This document shows positions 1-4,923 of a DNA stretch of 8,251 nucleotides, one piece after another. The notes beneath the pieces are model-generated. The model did no database searches. It had not been told where the DNA came from and saw only the letters and a list, made by a program, of their open reading frames with translations. Origin of the DNA: Pseudomonadota bacterium (GTDB taxonomy: Bacteria > Pseudomonadota > Alphaproteobacteria > Caulobacterales > Aquidulcibacteraceae); the NCBI GenBank assembly GCA_023410295.1, contig JAEYPY010000226.1, positions 1 through 8,251 of the forward strand, given 5' to 3'. The translations under genes were made by a program, and so were the position numbers. The number at the start of each line of letters is the position of its first letter. The stretch's first letter is position 1.

Positions 1-88
1 CGGCTACCCGCCGCGCCATGCCTCCACCATGCTCGCCTTCGACGCTGCCGTCGAAGCGCTGGACCAAGCGGGGGCGAAGCCGCGATGA
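1..88 (+). CDS. 3' end of an unrecognised protein-coding gene (partial)
   Basis: The frame that starts at base 2 is open from the window edge to a TGA at 86-88 and encodes about 28 residues ending in ALDQAGAKPR. Nearly every codon ends in G or C, as in the confirmed genes here, so it is probably real coding sequence. Its stop overlaps the ATG of the next gene in the motif ATGA (85-88), the usual sign of translational coupling in an operon. The tail is too short to assign a family; it reads as a soluble domain ending in an amphipathic helix. No function is proposed. Confidence 0.6.
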   Translation, partial: GYPPRHASTMLAFDAAVEALDQAGAKPR

Positions 89-348
89 GCCCGATCGTCT
101 ATTGGATTTTGGGCATCGGCATAGCGCTCTTTGCGTTCGACCGCGTGGCGTTGTGGGCTGAAAGCCGCGGTTGGATTTATTGGCGGCGCAAGAAGGCGCA
201 GACGGGCGCGATGAGCGCCGTGTTCGCGGAGATGAACGTCATCGCCAATCCCTCCGCGGAGCACGTTATTGTCGCCAAAGAGGGCAAGAAATTCGAAGAG
301 CGGGAGAGTGGCGACGACACGCCGCCCCCGCAAAATGGAACGCCCTGA
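85..348 (+). CDS. Small membrane protein of unknown function, 87 aa
   Basis: This short protein has one N-terminal hydrophobic helix (about residues 3-20), then an aromatic and basic stretch (SRGWIYWRRKK, about 27-37) and a soluble charged tail with a Pro-rich end. It is probably anchored in the inner membrane with the tail in the cytoplasm, by the positive-inside rule. The layout recalls small uncharacterised single-helix proteins with a Gly-Trp/Arg-rich juxtamembrane segment (DUF6191-like), but that resemblance is from memory and weak. The start overlaps the stop of the preceding gene (ATGA), suggesting co-translation. The stop codon (346-348) lies in the left arm of a perfect hairpin. Function unknown. 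Confidence 0.7.
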   Translation: MSPIVYWILGIGIALFAFDRVALWAESRGWIYWRRKKAQTGAMSAVFAEMNVIANPSAEHVIVAKEGKKFEERESGDDTPPPQNGTP

Positions 349-366
349 CCGCTGGTCAGGGCGTTC
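338..366. terminator. Perfect 13-bp hairpin between convergent genes
   Basis: GAACGCCCTGACC (338-350), a GCT loop (351-353) and GGTCAGGGCGTTC (354-366) form a perfect 13-bp stem. It lies between the plus-strand gene ending at 348 and the minus-strand gene ending at 386. On the minus strand the stem is followed within two bases by a run of four T (complement of 332-335), so it best fits an intrinsic terminator for the minus-strand gene. No T-run follows on the plus strand. The TGA of the plus-strand gene lies inside the stem. Confidence 0.75.
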
Positions 367-385
367 GGACATTCTGCTTACGGCG

Positions 386-643
386 TTAGACCCTCGGGCT
401 GCGGCGGAAGAGACCGAACAGGAACAGCAACAAGATCGCGCCTAGCGTCGAGACGATCAGGCTGCCCCAGAAGCCGGCAAAGCCGATTCCCATGGCGTTG
501 GCGATGAAGGCGCCCAAAAGCGCGCCAACAATACCGACGATGAGGTTGGTAAGCAGGCCGTGCTTGCGGCCCATCACTTGTTCCGCGATCCACCCGGCAA
601 GAATACCGATGATGATCGCACCAAGAATCGAGACTTCGTTCAT
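386..643 (-). CDS. GlsB/YeaQ/YmgE family stress response membrane protein
   Basis: The 85-residue protein is almost wholly hydrophobic, with three predicted transmembrane helices at about residues 4-21, 30-50 and 56-78. It has the glycine-rich pattern of the transglycosylase-associated protein family: GILAGWIAEQVMG in helix 1, LLTNLIVGIVGALLGAFIA in helix 2, a Gly-rich turn, and a third helix ending in FGLFRR. Length and topology match the family, which sits in the inner membrane and is tied to general and envelope stress; its biochemical role is not established. The start has a good Shine-Dalgarno GGAG (650-653) six bases upstream. A candidate EcfG-type promoter lies at 670-695, and a hairpin with a T-run follows the stop. 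Confidence 0.93.
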   Translation of the reverse strand: MNEVSILGAIIIGILAGWIAEQVMGRKHGLLTNLIVGIVGALLGAFIANAMGIGFAGFWGSLIVSTLGAILLLFLFGLFRRSPRV

Positions 644-649
644 AGCGGG

Positions 650-653
650 CTCC
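650..653 (-). promoter_or_regulatory. Ribosome binding site of the GlsB-family gene
   Basis: GGAG on the minus strand, six bases before the ATG at 643-641. It supports the chosen start. Confidence 0.7.
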
Positions 654-669
654 GGGTTGTGTAGCGAGA

Positions 670-695
670 AACCGCTGGCCCCGCCGAGTCGTTCC
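670..695 (-). promoter_or_regulatory. Candidate EcfG (general stress sigma) type promoter for the GlsB-family gene
   Basis: On the minus strand GGAAC (695-691) is followed after 17 bases by GGTTT (673-669). Alphaproteobacterial EcfG/RpoE2 promoters are described as GGAAC, 16-17 bases, then CGTT, or as GGAAC, 18-19 bases, then TT. The match is complete at -35, with one mismatch in the CGTT form. Transcription would start near 660-664, leaving a leader of about 20 bases that holds the GGAG ribosome site. The family's known stress role makes the match plausible. It is inferred from sequence only. Confidence 0.5.
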
Positions 696-781
696 CTCGC
701 GGACCCAAGGTCCAGATTTCTTGCCTGGTTTTCAGCCCGACGCGTTGAGCTGCTTGGGGCCCCGATTACGCTAAACAGGGT

Positions 782-787
782 AAGGAG
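782..787 (+). promoter_or_regulatory. Shine-Dalgarno AAGGAG bearing on the start of the next gene
   Basis: AAGGAG at 782-787 overlaps the GTG at 787, so it cannot serve that start. It lies eight bases before an in-frame TTG at 796-798. If it is the working site, the protein begins three codons later than the GTG annotation. A weaker AGGG (777-780) could serve the GTG. Confidence 0.45.
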
Positions 788-1260
788 TGGGGCGTTTGGT
801 CATCTACGACAATCCCAGAGCTTGGCGCGTGCGCATTGCACAGGCCGCAATCTGGATATTTGGCGCGCTGATCGTCTGGCTCGCCTTCTTCTCGAATGGG
901 CGCGTCGAAAGTGAAGGCGAGCAGATTTTCGTCTGGGTGACTGGCGCCCTGGCGGCGCTGATCATGGCATCGACGGAAATCTATCTGCGCGCCTATGTGG
1001 TCAAGATGCGCCTCAATGGCGGGCTGCACATTAGGACGCTGAGCTTCTTTGGCGAGCGTAAACTCGTGGTCGATCCCGCCAAAGTCAGCCTGGGGCGCGA
1101 GCGTCACGACGTCTGGAACTGGCGCACCATCGTCGATAATTACTGGATCCCGCTCAACGCGCCCAACGAGCTGTTGCCGCTGATCGTCGACACCACCGCG
1201 GCGGCGATCAACATGCAGGCGCTGGAGCGCGCGGCCCGGCGACGGAACAACGCAGCGTGA
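787..1260 (+). CDS. Two-helix membrane protein of unknown function, about 157 aa
   Basis: The protein has a short basic N-terminus, two hydrophobic helices (about residues 17-35 and 48-63) separated by a short polar loop, and a soluble C-terminal part of about 90 residues. The C-terminal part alternates hydrophobic and charged residues (MRLNGGLHIRTLSFFGERKLVV and on), suggesting a beta-rich domain resembling membrane-anchored PH-like modules. That fold is an inference and no family is recognised. A positive-inside reading puts both ends in the cytoplasm. The GTG start is uncertain: a TTG at 796 has the better-placed ribosome site. The stop (1258-1260) directly abuts the stop of a small gene on the other strand. 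Confidence 0.75.
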   Translation: MGRLVIYDNPRAWRVRIAQAAIWIFGALIVWLAFFSNGRVESEGEQIFVWVTGALAALIMASTEIYLRAYVVKMRLNGGLHIRTLSFFGERKLVVDPAKVSLGRERHDVWNWRTIVDNYWIPLNAPNELLPLIVDTTAAAINMQALERAARRRNNAA

Positions 1261-1389
1261 CTAGCGCGCGCGGAGAAGGGCTCGCAGTCGCGTGATGATT
1301 ACGTCGCGGTCGGCGATCGTCCAATAAAGCAAGCCGCCAATACCGCCCGCGGCCGCAAAGCCGGCGTAATCAAGCCAGGTCACCAACAT
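1261..1389 (-). CDS. 42-aa small membrane protein, unannotated type
   Basis: On the minus strand an ATG (1389-1387) opens a 42-codon frame ending in TAG (1263-1261). The product starts MLVTWLDYAGFAAAGGIGGL and ends in a basic tail (ITRLRALLRAR). It has one Gly/Ala-rich hydrophobic segment (about residues 5-25) and then a charged amphipathic helix, typical of small inner-membrane proteins. The ribosome site is excellent: GGAGGAG (1403-1397), seven bases before the ATG. The stop touches the stop of the plus-strand gene, as expected for a real convergent neighbour. It is too short for most gene callers. No family is recognised and function is unknown. Confidence 0.62.
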   Translation of the reverse strand: MLVTWLDYAGFAAAGGIGGLLYWTIADRDVIITRLRALLRAR

Positions 1390-1396
1390 TCGGGAA

Positions 1397-1403
1397 CTCC
1401 TCC
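1397..1403 (-). promoter_or_regulatory. Strong Shine-Dalgarno of the 42-aa gene
   Basis: GGAGGAG on the minus strand, seven bases before the ATG at 1389. It is the strongest ribosome site seen in the window and the main reason to call the small gene. Confidence 0.65.
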
Positions 1404-1452
1404 GCCAGCGGCGCTGATAGCGCGGCGGCGGGAGCGCGCGCTAGCGTCCGCG

Positions 1453-1469
1453 GCAGCGATTGCAGCGAT
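1453..1469. repeat. Tandem GCAGCGAT repeat in an intergenic region
   Basis: GCAGCGAT occurs at 1453-1460 and again at 1462-1469, one base apart, in the 146-base gap between the 42-aa gene and the MmcQ/YjbR gene, which diverge from it. A nine-base spacing could mark a binding site, but chance is possible in this GC-rich sequence. No clear promoter was found in this gap. Confidence 0.3.
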
Positions 1470-1535
1470 CGGGCGTGCGCGTTACCACGGCGACACGATG
1501 AAAGTTGCAGCCGCCGGAACCGCGAGAGCGACGCC

Positions 1536-1940
1536 ATGACGACATCGCCGCCACTCAAGCACGCCGACGCCAAAGCGCTGCGCAAGGCGGCGCTGGTCTA
1601 CCCCGACACGGTCGAGGATTTTCCGTGGGGCCATTCGGCGTTCAAGACGCCGAACAAGAAGGCGTTCATGTTTCTGGCTGGCACGGAGGACGGCGGATTT
1701 TCATGTTCGCTGAAGCTGCCATATCGCAACGAAGAGGCGCTGCAGCTCAAAGGCGCCGAGCCGACGGGCTACGGCATGGCCAAGTCTGGCTGGGTGACGT
1801 TCGTGTTTGGTCCCAAAGCCAATGTCCCGCTGCCCAAGCTGATCGATTATCTCGATGAGAGCTGGCGTGCCATTGCGCCGAAAAAGCTTTCTGCCGGGTT
1901 CGCCCCGCCGGCCGCCCCGAAAAAGCGCAAGGCGTCCTGA
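1536..1940 (+). CDS. MmcQ/YjbR family protein
   Basis: The 134-residue protein fits the MmcQ/YjbR family in length and in motif order. An N-terminal helix (ADAKALRKAALVYPD) is followed by EDFPWGHSAFKT (residues 27-38). A strand with SCSLKL (56-61) comes next, then GYGMAKSGWVTF (78-89) and the C-terminal helix LIDYLDESWRAIAPKKL (102-118). The family has a CyaY-like alpha/beta fold and is often called DNA-binding, but its cellular role is poorly defined. The tail after residue 120 is Pro/Ala-rich and ends in lysines and arginine, possibly disordered. A GAGAG ribosome site (1524-1528) lies seven bases before the ATG. The gene stands alone between intergenic gaps. Confidence 0.88.
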   Translation: MTTSPPLKHADAKALRKAALVYPDTVEDFPWGHSAFKTPNKKAFMFLAGTEDGGFSCSLKLPYRNEEALQLKGAEPTGYGMAKSGWVTFVFGPKANVPLPKLIDYLDESWRAIAPKKLSAGFAPPAAPKKRKAS

Positions 1941-1966
1941 TTTGACTGGCCTTCCGCGTCGGCGGC

Positions 1967-1988
1967 GCTAGCCTCTGGGCCAGCTAGC
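1967..1988. repeat. Paired GCTAGC palindromes before the small exported protein
   Basis: GCTAGC occurs at 1967-1972 and 1983-1988. Each copy is a palindrome and the two can pair into a 6-bp stem around a 10-base loop. The site is in the 61-base gap after the MmcQ/YjbR gene and just upstream of the ribosome site AGGGGG (1990-1995). It could be a weak terminator or an operator; no T-run follows. Confidence 0.3.
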
Positions 1989-2001
1989 CAGGGGGAAAAT
2001 C

Positions 2002-2289
2002 ATGCTGAGGCTCGTGCTGCTGCTGATCGTCATCGCCGGCGTCGCCGCCTATTTCACGCGGCCTGACGAAGCCGCTCTGCGCCAGGGCGCGGAGGCGGTG
2101 CTTTCCGATCCCCAATCCATTGGCGAAGGTTTCGAGAACATGGGCGCGGCGCTGCTGGGAGATCGCACTTACAACAATTACTACGTCGTCTCCCGCTATC
2201 GCGTGACGCTCGACAATCAGCCCGTGGTGCAGTGCTGGGGCGCGTTCCAGCAGGTGAAGTGCAGCCGCGTCGAGCAGAGCGCGAGTTAG
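2002..2289 (+). CDS. Small exported or membrane-anchored protein, 95 aa
   Basis: The N-terminus (MLRLVLLLIVIAGVAAYF) is a single hydrophobic helix with one early Arg, acting as an uncleaved signal anchor or a signal peptide. The remaining 75 residues would be periplasmic. They begin with a helical, acidic region and end in an aromatic strand-rich segment, TYNNYYVVSRYRVTL (56-70), and two cysteines (78 and 87) that could form a disulfide. The pattern recalls small DUF4359-like proteins, but this is a weak impression from memory. A strong ribosome site, AGGGGG (1990-1995), lies six bases before the ATG. The TAG stop overlaps the stop of the large minus-strand gene. Function unknown. Confidence 0.78.
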   Translation: MLRLVLLLIVIAGVAAYFTRPDEAALRQGAEAVLSDPQSIGEGFENMGAALLGDRTYNNYYVVSRYRVTLDNQPVVQCWGAFQQVKCSRVEQSAS

Positions 2290-4391
2290 GAGGCCGCGGC
2301 CAGCTGCCGCTCCTTCGTTTCTGCAGCTTTCAGCTTCGCTATGGCTTCGGCGCGCCGCGCGTCCGCTCGCTCGCGCGCGCACTGCACCAGCGCGCTAAAG
2401 ATGTGGCGGAATGGGGCGCGATAGATCAGAAATTCAGGGTGGAATTGCACGCCGATCCAGAAAGGCTTGGAGGGGTCTTCGATGCCCTGGACGATGCCGT
2501 TGGGCTCGCGGGCGCTGACGGTTAGTCCGGCGCCGAGCCGATCGATGGCTTGCTCGTGGATCGCGTTGACGCGCAATCGTGCGCCGCAGCGCGTGACTTC
2601 CCACAGCTTGGTCTTGAACCGCAGCCGCACCGGCATGCGATGGAAGAAGCGCCGGATGATATTTTTGGGGCGGTCGGTTTCGAAGCCCGAGAGATCGGCG
2701 TGCAGCGTGCCGCCCGCGAGCACATTGAGCATCTGCGCGCCGCGGCAGACGCCGAGCACCGGCAGTTGGTGACGCCGTGCAGCGAGAGCCCAGGAGGCTT
2801 CCATATCGCCGCGCGCGAGATCGTAGCGATAACCGGGCTTCGGCTGGCCTTGGTAGCGTTTGGGATAGACGTCCGATCCGCCGCCGAAGATGAGCCCATC
2901 GATCGAGCGAGGATCGCGCGGCGCCCGCGCCGTGAGCTCAAGCGGCTCACCGCCGGCCAGCCACACGGCGAGTTTCATTGCCCACACCGCGAGTGTATCG
3001 CCGCGTTCCGGGCGGGTGATGCCAATCACGGGCCGTTTGCGCTGTGGCGGCGGCTCAGGTTCGGGTTCGCTTCCGTCTTCAGCGTCGTAGGTGACTTCCG
3101 GCGGCAGTTTACCGTGCCGGATCAAGGAGGAAATCACGAACAGCGCGCCGAGCCCGACCAGCGGGTCTTTGGCCGAGCTCAGTTCACTGGGCATATCCTT
3201 GAGATCGCGCATCGTCGCGCGAAGTTCGAAAAGCGCATCACCGACATTGAGCGATTTGCCCATCGCCTTGCCGGCGTTTTCGATGGCGGCCAGTACATGG
3301 CCGGATTTCACGCGCCGCTTCGCGCGCCGCCACGCTTCCGAGGCCGCGTTGAAGTGCGCGTCCGAGGCGGCGACGTCTTCGATCGCTGCGAGCAGCCAAG
3401 CGCCGCTTGTCTTGGTAGTTGCGCCGATCTCAGCTTCTTCCTCCGGCGTCTCGTCGCCGATGGTCTGCTTGTAGAGCAGCCAGGGAAAATCGACGCCGGA
3501 CGCCATGGAGTGAAAGATGCCGGCCCAAAAGCGCGCGTTCACTTCGATCAGCTTGGGCGTATCTCCCGGCTTGCCGCTCCAGCGGAAGTCGAGCTGCGCG
3601 ACGCCGTCCCATTTCGTCGCCGCGACCAGCTTCTCGGCTTCGGCGCGAAACGGTTCGGCATCAACCGTCTCGCGCACCGCGCCGGCGCCGGCTTCGCGCG
3701 GAAAAGACGTCAGATTGCGATAGGCCATGATGGCCTTGAGTTCACCGGCCTGCGCGAGGACCGCGACGCAATAATCTTCGCCGTCGATGCATTCCTGCAG
3801 GAGGGGCGGACACTCGAAACCCAGCGCCGCGGCGTCGCGCTCGGCTTCATCCAGCGTGTTGACGCAGGTGACGCCGCGCCCGCCCGCGCCATCGACTGGC
3901 TTCACGATCAGCGGAAATGAGAGCTCTGGCGCGAGCTCACGCAACGCATCGACGCTGTCGGGCCGCCAAGTCTGGGGCACATCGAGGCCGTGTTCACGCG
4001 CTAGTTCGGCGAGGCAATGCTTCGGCGTCACCAATTCTATGCTCTTGATCGAAGGCGCGGCGAGTTTGATGGCTGGCTCAAAACGGGCGCGATGACGCGC
4101 GATGAGATCAATCTCGCGAAACACCGGCATCAGCACGTATGGCCGCTTGTCGGCGGGCGCATATTCCAGGACGGCGGCTTCGAGGTCCTGCAGGAATTGC
4201 TCCGGCTCGGTGTCCCACGGTGCGATGGTGAATGTCTCTTTCACATGCTTGGAGAAGGAGCACACGGTCATGCCGACATCATCGCACGCGATGACCTCCA
4301 CTCCACGCGCCGCCAGCGAGCGGGCGATGACCAGAGCCATCAAGCTCCGGCCGTAAGTCAGGATGACGCGCCCCGCGCTGCTCGCTTTCAT
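2286..4391 (-). CDS. ATP-grasp ligase fused to a class I glutamine amidotransferase (C26-like), 701 aa
   Basis: Residues 8-110 form a Rossmann-like preATP domain. Residues 115-310 form an ATP-grasp domain: FPLIVKPVDGAGGRGV (159-174) holds the ATP-binding Lys164 and the glycine loop, LLQECIDGEDY (197-207) the hinge, and LIEVNARFWAG (281-291) the likely Mg ligands Glu283 and Asn285. A helical linker with a hydrophobic stretch (411-424) and a Pro/Glu-rich hinge (441-450) leads to a class I glutamine amidotransferase (453-670), closest to the gamma-glutamyl hydrolase C26/PuuD type. It has Cys549 in GVCRGAQ, His612 in NAIHEQ, and His651/Glu653 in QFHPEF. Both active sites look intact. ATP-grasp enzymes join a carboxylate to an amine through an acyl phosphate; the GATase could supply ammonia or cleave a gamma-glutamyl bond. 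The substrate is unknown. An in-frame TAG three codons upstream fixes the longest start; no clear Shine-Dalgarno precedes it, so the mRNA may be leaderless. Confidence 0.9.
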   Translation of the reverse strand: MKASSAGRVILTYGRSLMALVIARSLAARGVEVIACDDVGMTVCSFSKHVKETFTIAPWDTEPEQFLQDLEAAVLEYAPADKRPYVLMPVFREIDLIARHRARFEPAIKLAAPSIKSIELVTPKHCLAELAREHGLDVPQTWRPDSVDALRELAPELSFPLIVKPVDGAGGRGVTCVNTLDEAERDAAALGFECPPLLQECIDGEDYCVAVLAQAGELKAIMAYRNLTSFPREAGAGAVRETVDAEPFRAEAEKLVAATKWDGVAQLDFRWSGKPGDTPKLIEVNARFWAGIFHSMASGVDFPWLLYKQTIGDETPEEEAEIGATTKTSGAWLLAAIEDVAASDAHFNAASEAWRRAKRRVKSGHVLAAIENAGKAMGKSLNVGDALFELRATMRDLKDMPSELSSAKDPLVGLGALFVISSLIRHGKLPPEVTYDAEDGSEPEPEPPPQRKRPVIGITRPERGDTLAVWAMKLAVWLAGGEPLELTARAPRDPRSIDGLIFGGGSDVYPKRYQGQPKPGYRYDLARGDMEASWALAARRHQLPVLGVCRGAQMLNVLAGGTLHADLSGFETDRPKNIIRRFFHRMPVRLRFKTKLWEVTRCGARLRVNAIHEQAIDRLGAGLTVSAREPNGIVQGIEDPSKPFWIGVQFHPEFLIYRAPFRHIFSALVQCARERADARRAEAIAKLKAAETKERQLAAAS

Positions 4392-4401
4392 GCGCAGCTA
4401 G

Positions 4402-4426
4402 AATGCGGCGGCGGTGACCTTGTTCC
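4402..4426 (-). promoter_or_regulatory. Possible EcfG-like promoter for the ATP-grasp/GATase gene
   Basis: On the minus strand GGAAC (4426-4422) is followed after 18 bases by TT (4403-4402), matching the looser GGAAC-N18/19-TT form. The -10 context is GCATTC rather than the usual CGTT. Transcription would begin close to the ATG at 4391, in line with the missing ribosome site. This is a weak call. Confidence 0.28.
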
Positions 4427-4439
4427 GCGGCCCGGAACA
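4421..4439. repeat. Inverted repeat in the divergent region before yidD-thrS
   Basis: TGTTCCG (4421-4427) and CGGAACA (4433-4439) form a perfect 7-bp inverted repeat around CGGCC. It lies between the divergent ATP-grasp/GATase gene and the leader/yidD/thrS unit. Each arm carries a GGAAC box pointing toward one of the two transcription units. It may be an operator or two back-to-back promoter elements. Confidence 0.4.
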
Positions 4440-4475
4440 CTAGCGCAGGCGCGCGAACGTTGTTATCTAGTCGCC

Positions 4476-4514
4476 ATGGCCAGCTTCGCGCGCACCACCA
4501 CGACTACTTGCTGA
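4476..4514 (+). CDS. Putative threonine leader peptide of the yidD-thrS operon (12 aa)
   Basis: An ATG at 4476 opens a 12-codon frame encoding MASFARTTTTTC and ending in TGA (4512-4514). Five consecutive threonine codons (ACC ACC ACG ACT ACT, 4494-4508) are the hallmark of a ribosome-stalling leader peptide. The gene pair 80 bases downstream ends in threonyl-tRNA synthetase, so the amino acid matches the target. A GC-rich hairpin follows at 4520-4543. There is no Shine-Dalgarno; a TATCTA box (4464-4469) could act as a -10 element and start transcription at or near the ATG. Leaderless leader peptides are known in alphaproteobacteria, for example trpL of Sinorhizobium. The peptide is inferred from sequence; chance is the main alternative. 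Confidence 0.55.
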   Translation: MASFARTTTTTC

Positions 4515-4519
4515 AGCCG

Positions 4520-4543
4520 GCGGCGCGGGATCGGGCGCGCCGC
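4520..4543 (+). promoter_or_regulatory. GC-rich hairpin after the threonine leader peptide
   Basis: GCGGCGCG (4520-4527) pairs perfectly with CGCGCCGC (4536-4543) around an 8-base loop. It starts six bases after the leader stop and lies about 50 bases before the yidD start, where an attenuator stem would be. No T-run follows, so intrinsic termination would be weak; Rho-dependent or translational control is possible. A GCGCGC stretch in the leader reading frame (4488-4493) can also pair with its 3' arm, giving a competing fold, though such matches are common in this composition. Confidence 0.4.
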
Positions 4544-4593
4544 AGCGGCGGCGTTCGTGTCCCGGTCGGTTCAACTCAAATCGTCATTGCGCC

Positions 4594-4923
4594 ATGTCGC
4601 CGAGCATTCCTGCCCGGGGTCTCTTAGGCCTCATCCAGCTTTACAAGTGGACGCTCTCGCCCCTGATCGGGCGCGATTGCCGCTACTTGCCGACCTGCTC
4701 GTCCTACGCCGCCGACGCGATCCGTCAGCACGGCGCCTGGGCGGGCGGCTGGATGGCGACGGCGCGGATCTGCCGCTGCCACCCCTGGGGCGGTCACGGC
4801 TGGGATCCGGCGCCGGAGCAGGTGCGCCAGAATTCCTGGTGGCGTCCGTGGCGCTATGGCGATTGGCGAGGCGGCTACCGCCCGCCGCCCAACGAGCAAA
4901 ACGCAAAGCAAGAGCCAGTCTGA
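4594..4923 (+). CDS. yidD: Membrane protein insertion efficiency factor YidD
   Basis: The 109-residue protein has the YidD signature: an N-terminal amphipathic/hydrophobic helix (GLLGLIQLYKWTLSPLIG, about residues 9-26), then CRYLPTCSSYAADAI (29-43) and RCHPWGGHGWDP (61-72), with Cys29, Cys35, Cys60 and Cys62. YidD lies on the cytoplasmic face of the inner membrane and helps YidC/Sec insert membrane proteins. E. coli YidD is about 85 residues; this one has an extra Trp/Arg-rich, then Pro-rich tail (82-109). The ATG has no clear Shine-Dalgarno. The TGA stop overlaps the thrS ATG by one base (TGATG). In many bacteria yidD sits in the rpmH-rnpA-yidC cluster; here it is paired with thrS. Confidence 0.95.
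   Translation: MSPSIPARGLLGLIQLYKWTLSPLIGRDCRYLPTCSSYAADAIRQHGAWAGGWMATARICRCHPWGGHGWDPAPEQVRQNSWWRPWRYGDWRGGYRPPPNEQNAKQEPV

Noticed and set aside
1393..1397. GGAAC on the plus strand as another EcfG -35 box
   Set aside because: No TT or CGTT box follows at the right distance.
1942..1974. TTGACT and TAGCCT as a promoter for the small exported protein
   Set aside because: The gap between the boxes is 21 bases, too long for a housekeeping promoter; kept only as a note.
2550..3920. 456-codon open frame on the plus strand
   Set aside because: It is antisense to the ATP-grasp/GATase gene, low in recognisable motifs and rich in Arg/Ala; a shadow of GC-rich coding DNA.
4557..4922. A 122-codon in-frame N-terminal extension of thrS from a GTG at 4557
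   Set aside because: It overlaps yidD in another frame, is Arg/Leu/Pro-rich like an off-frame translation, and thrS without it has the expected length and N-terminal TGS domain.
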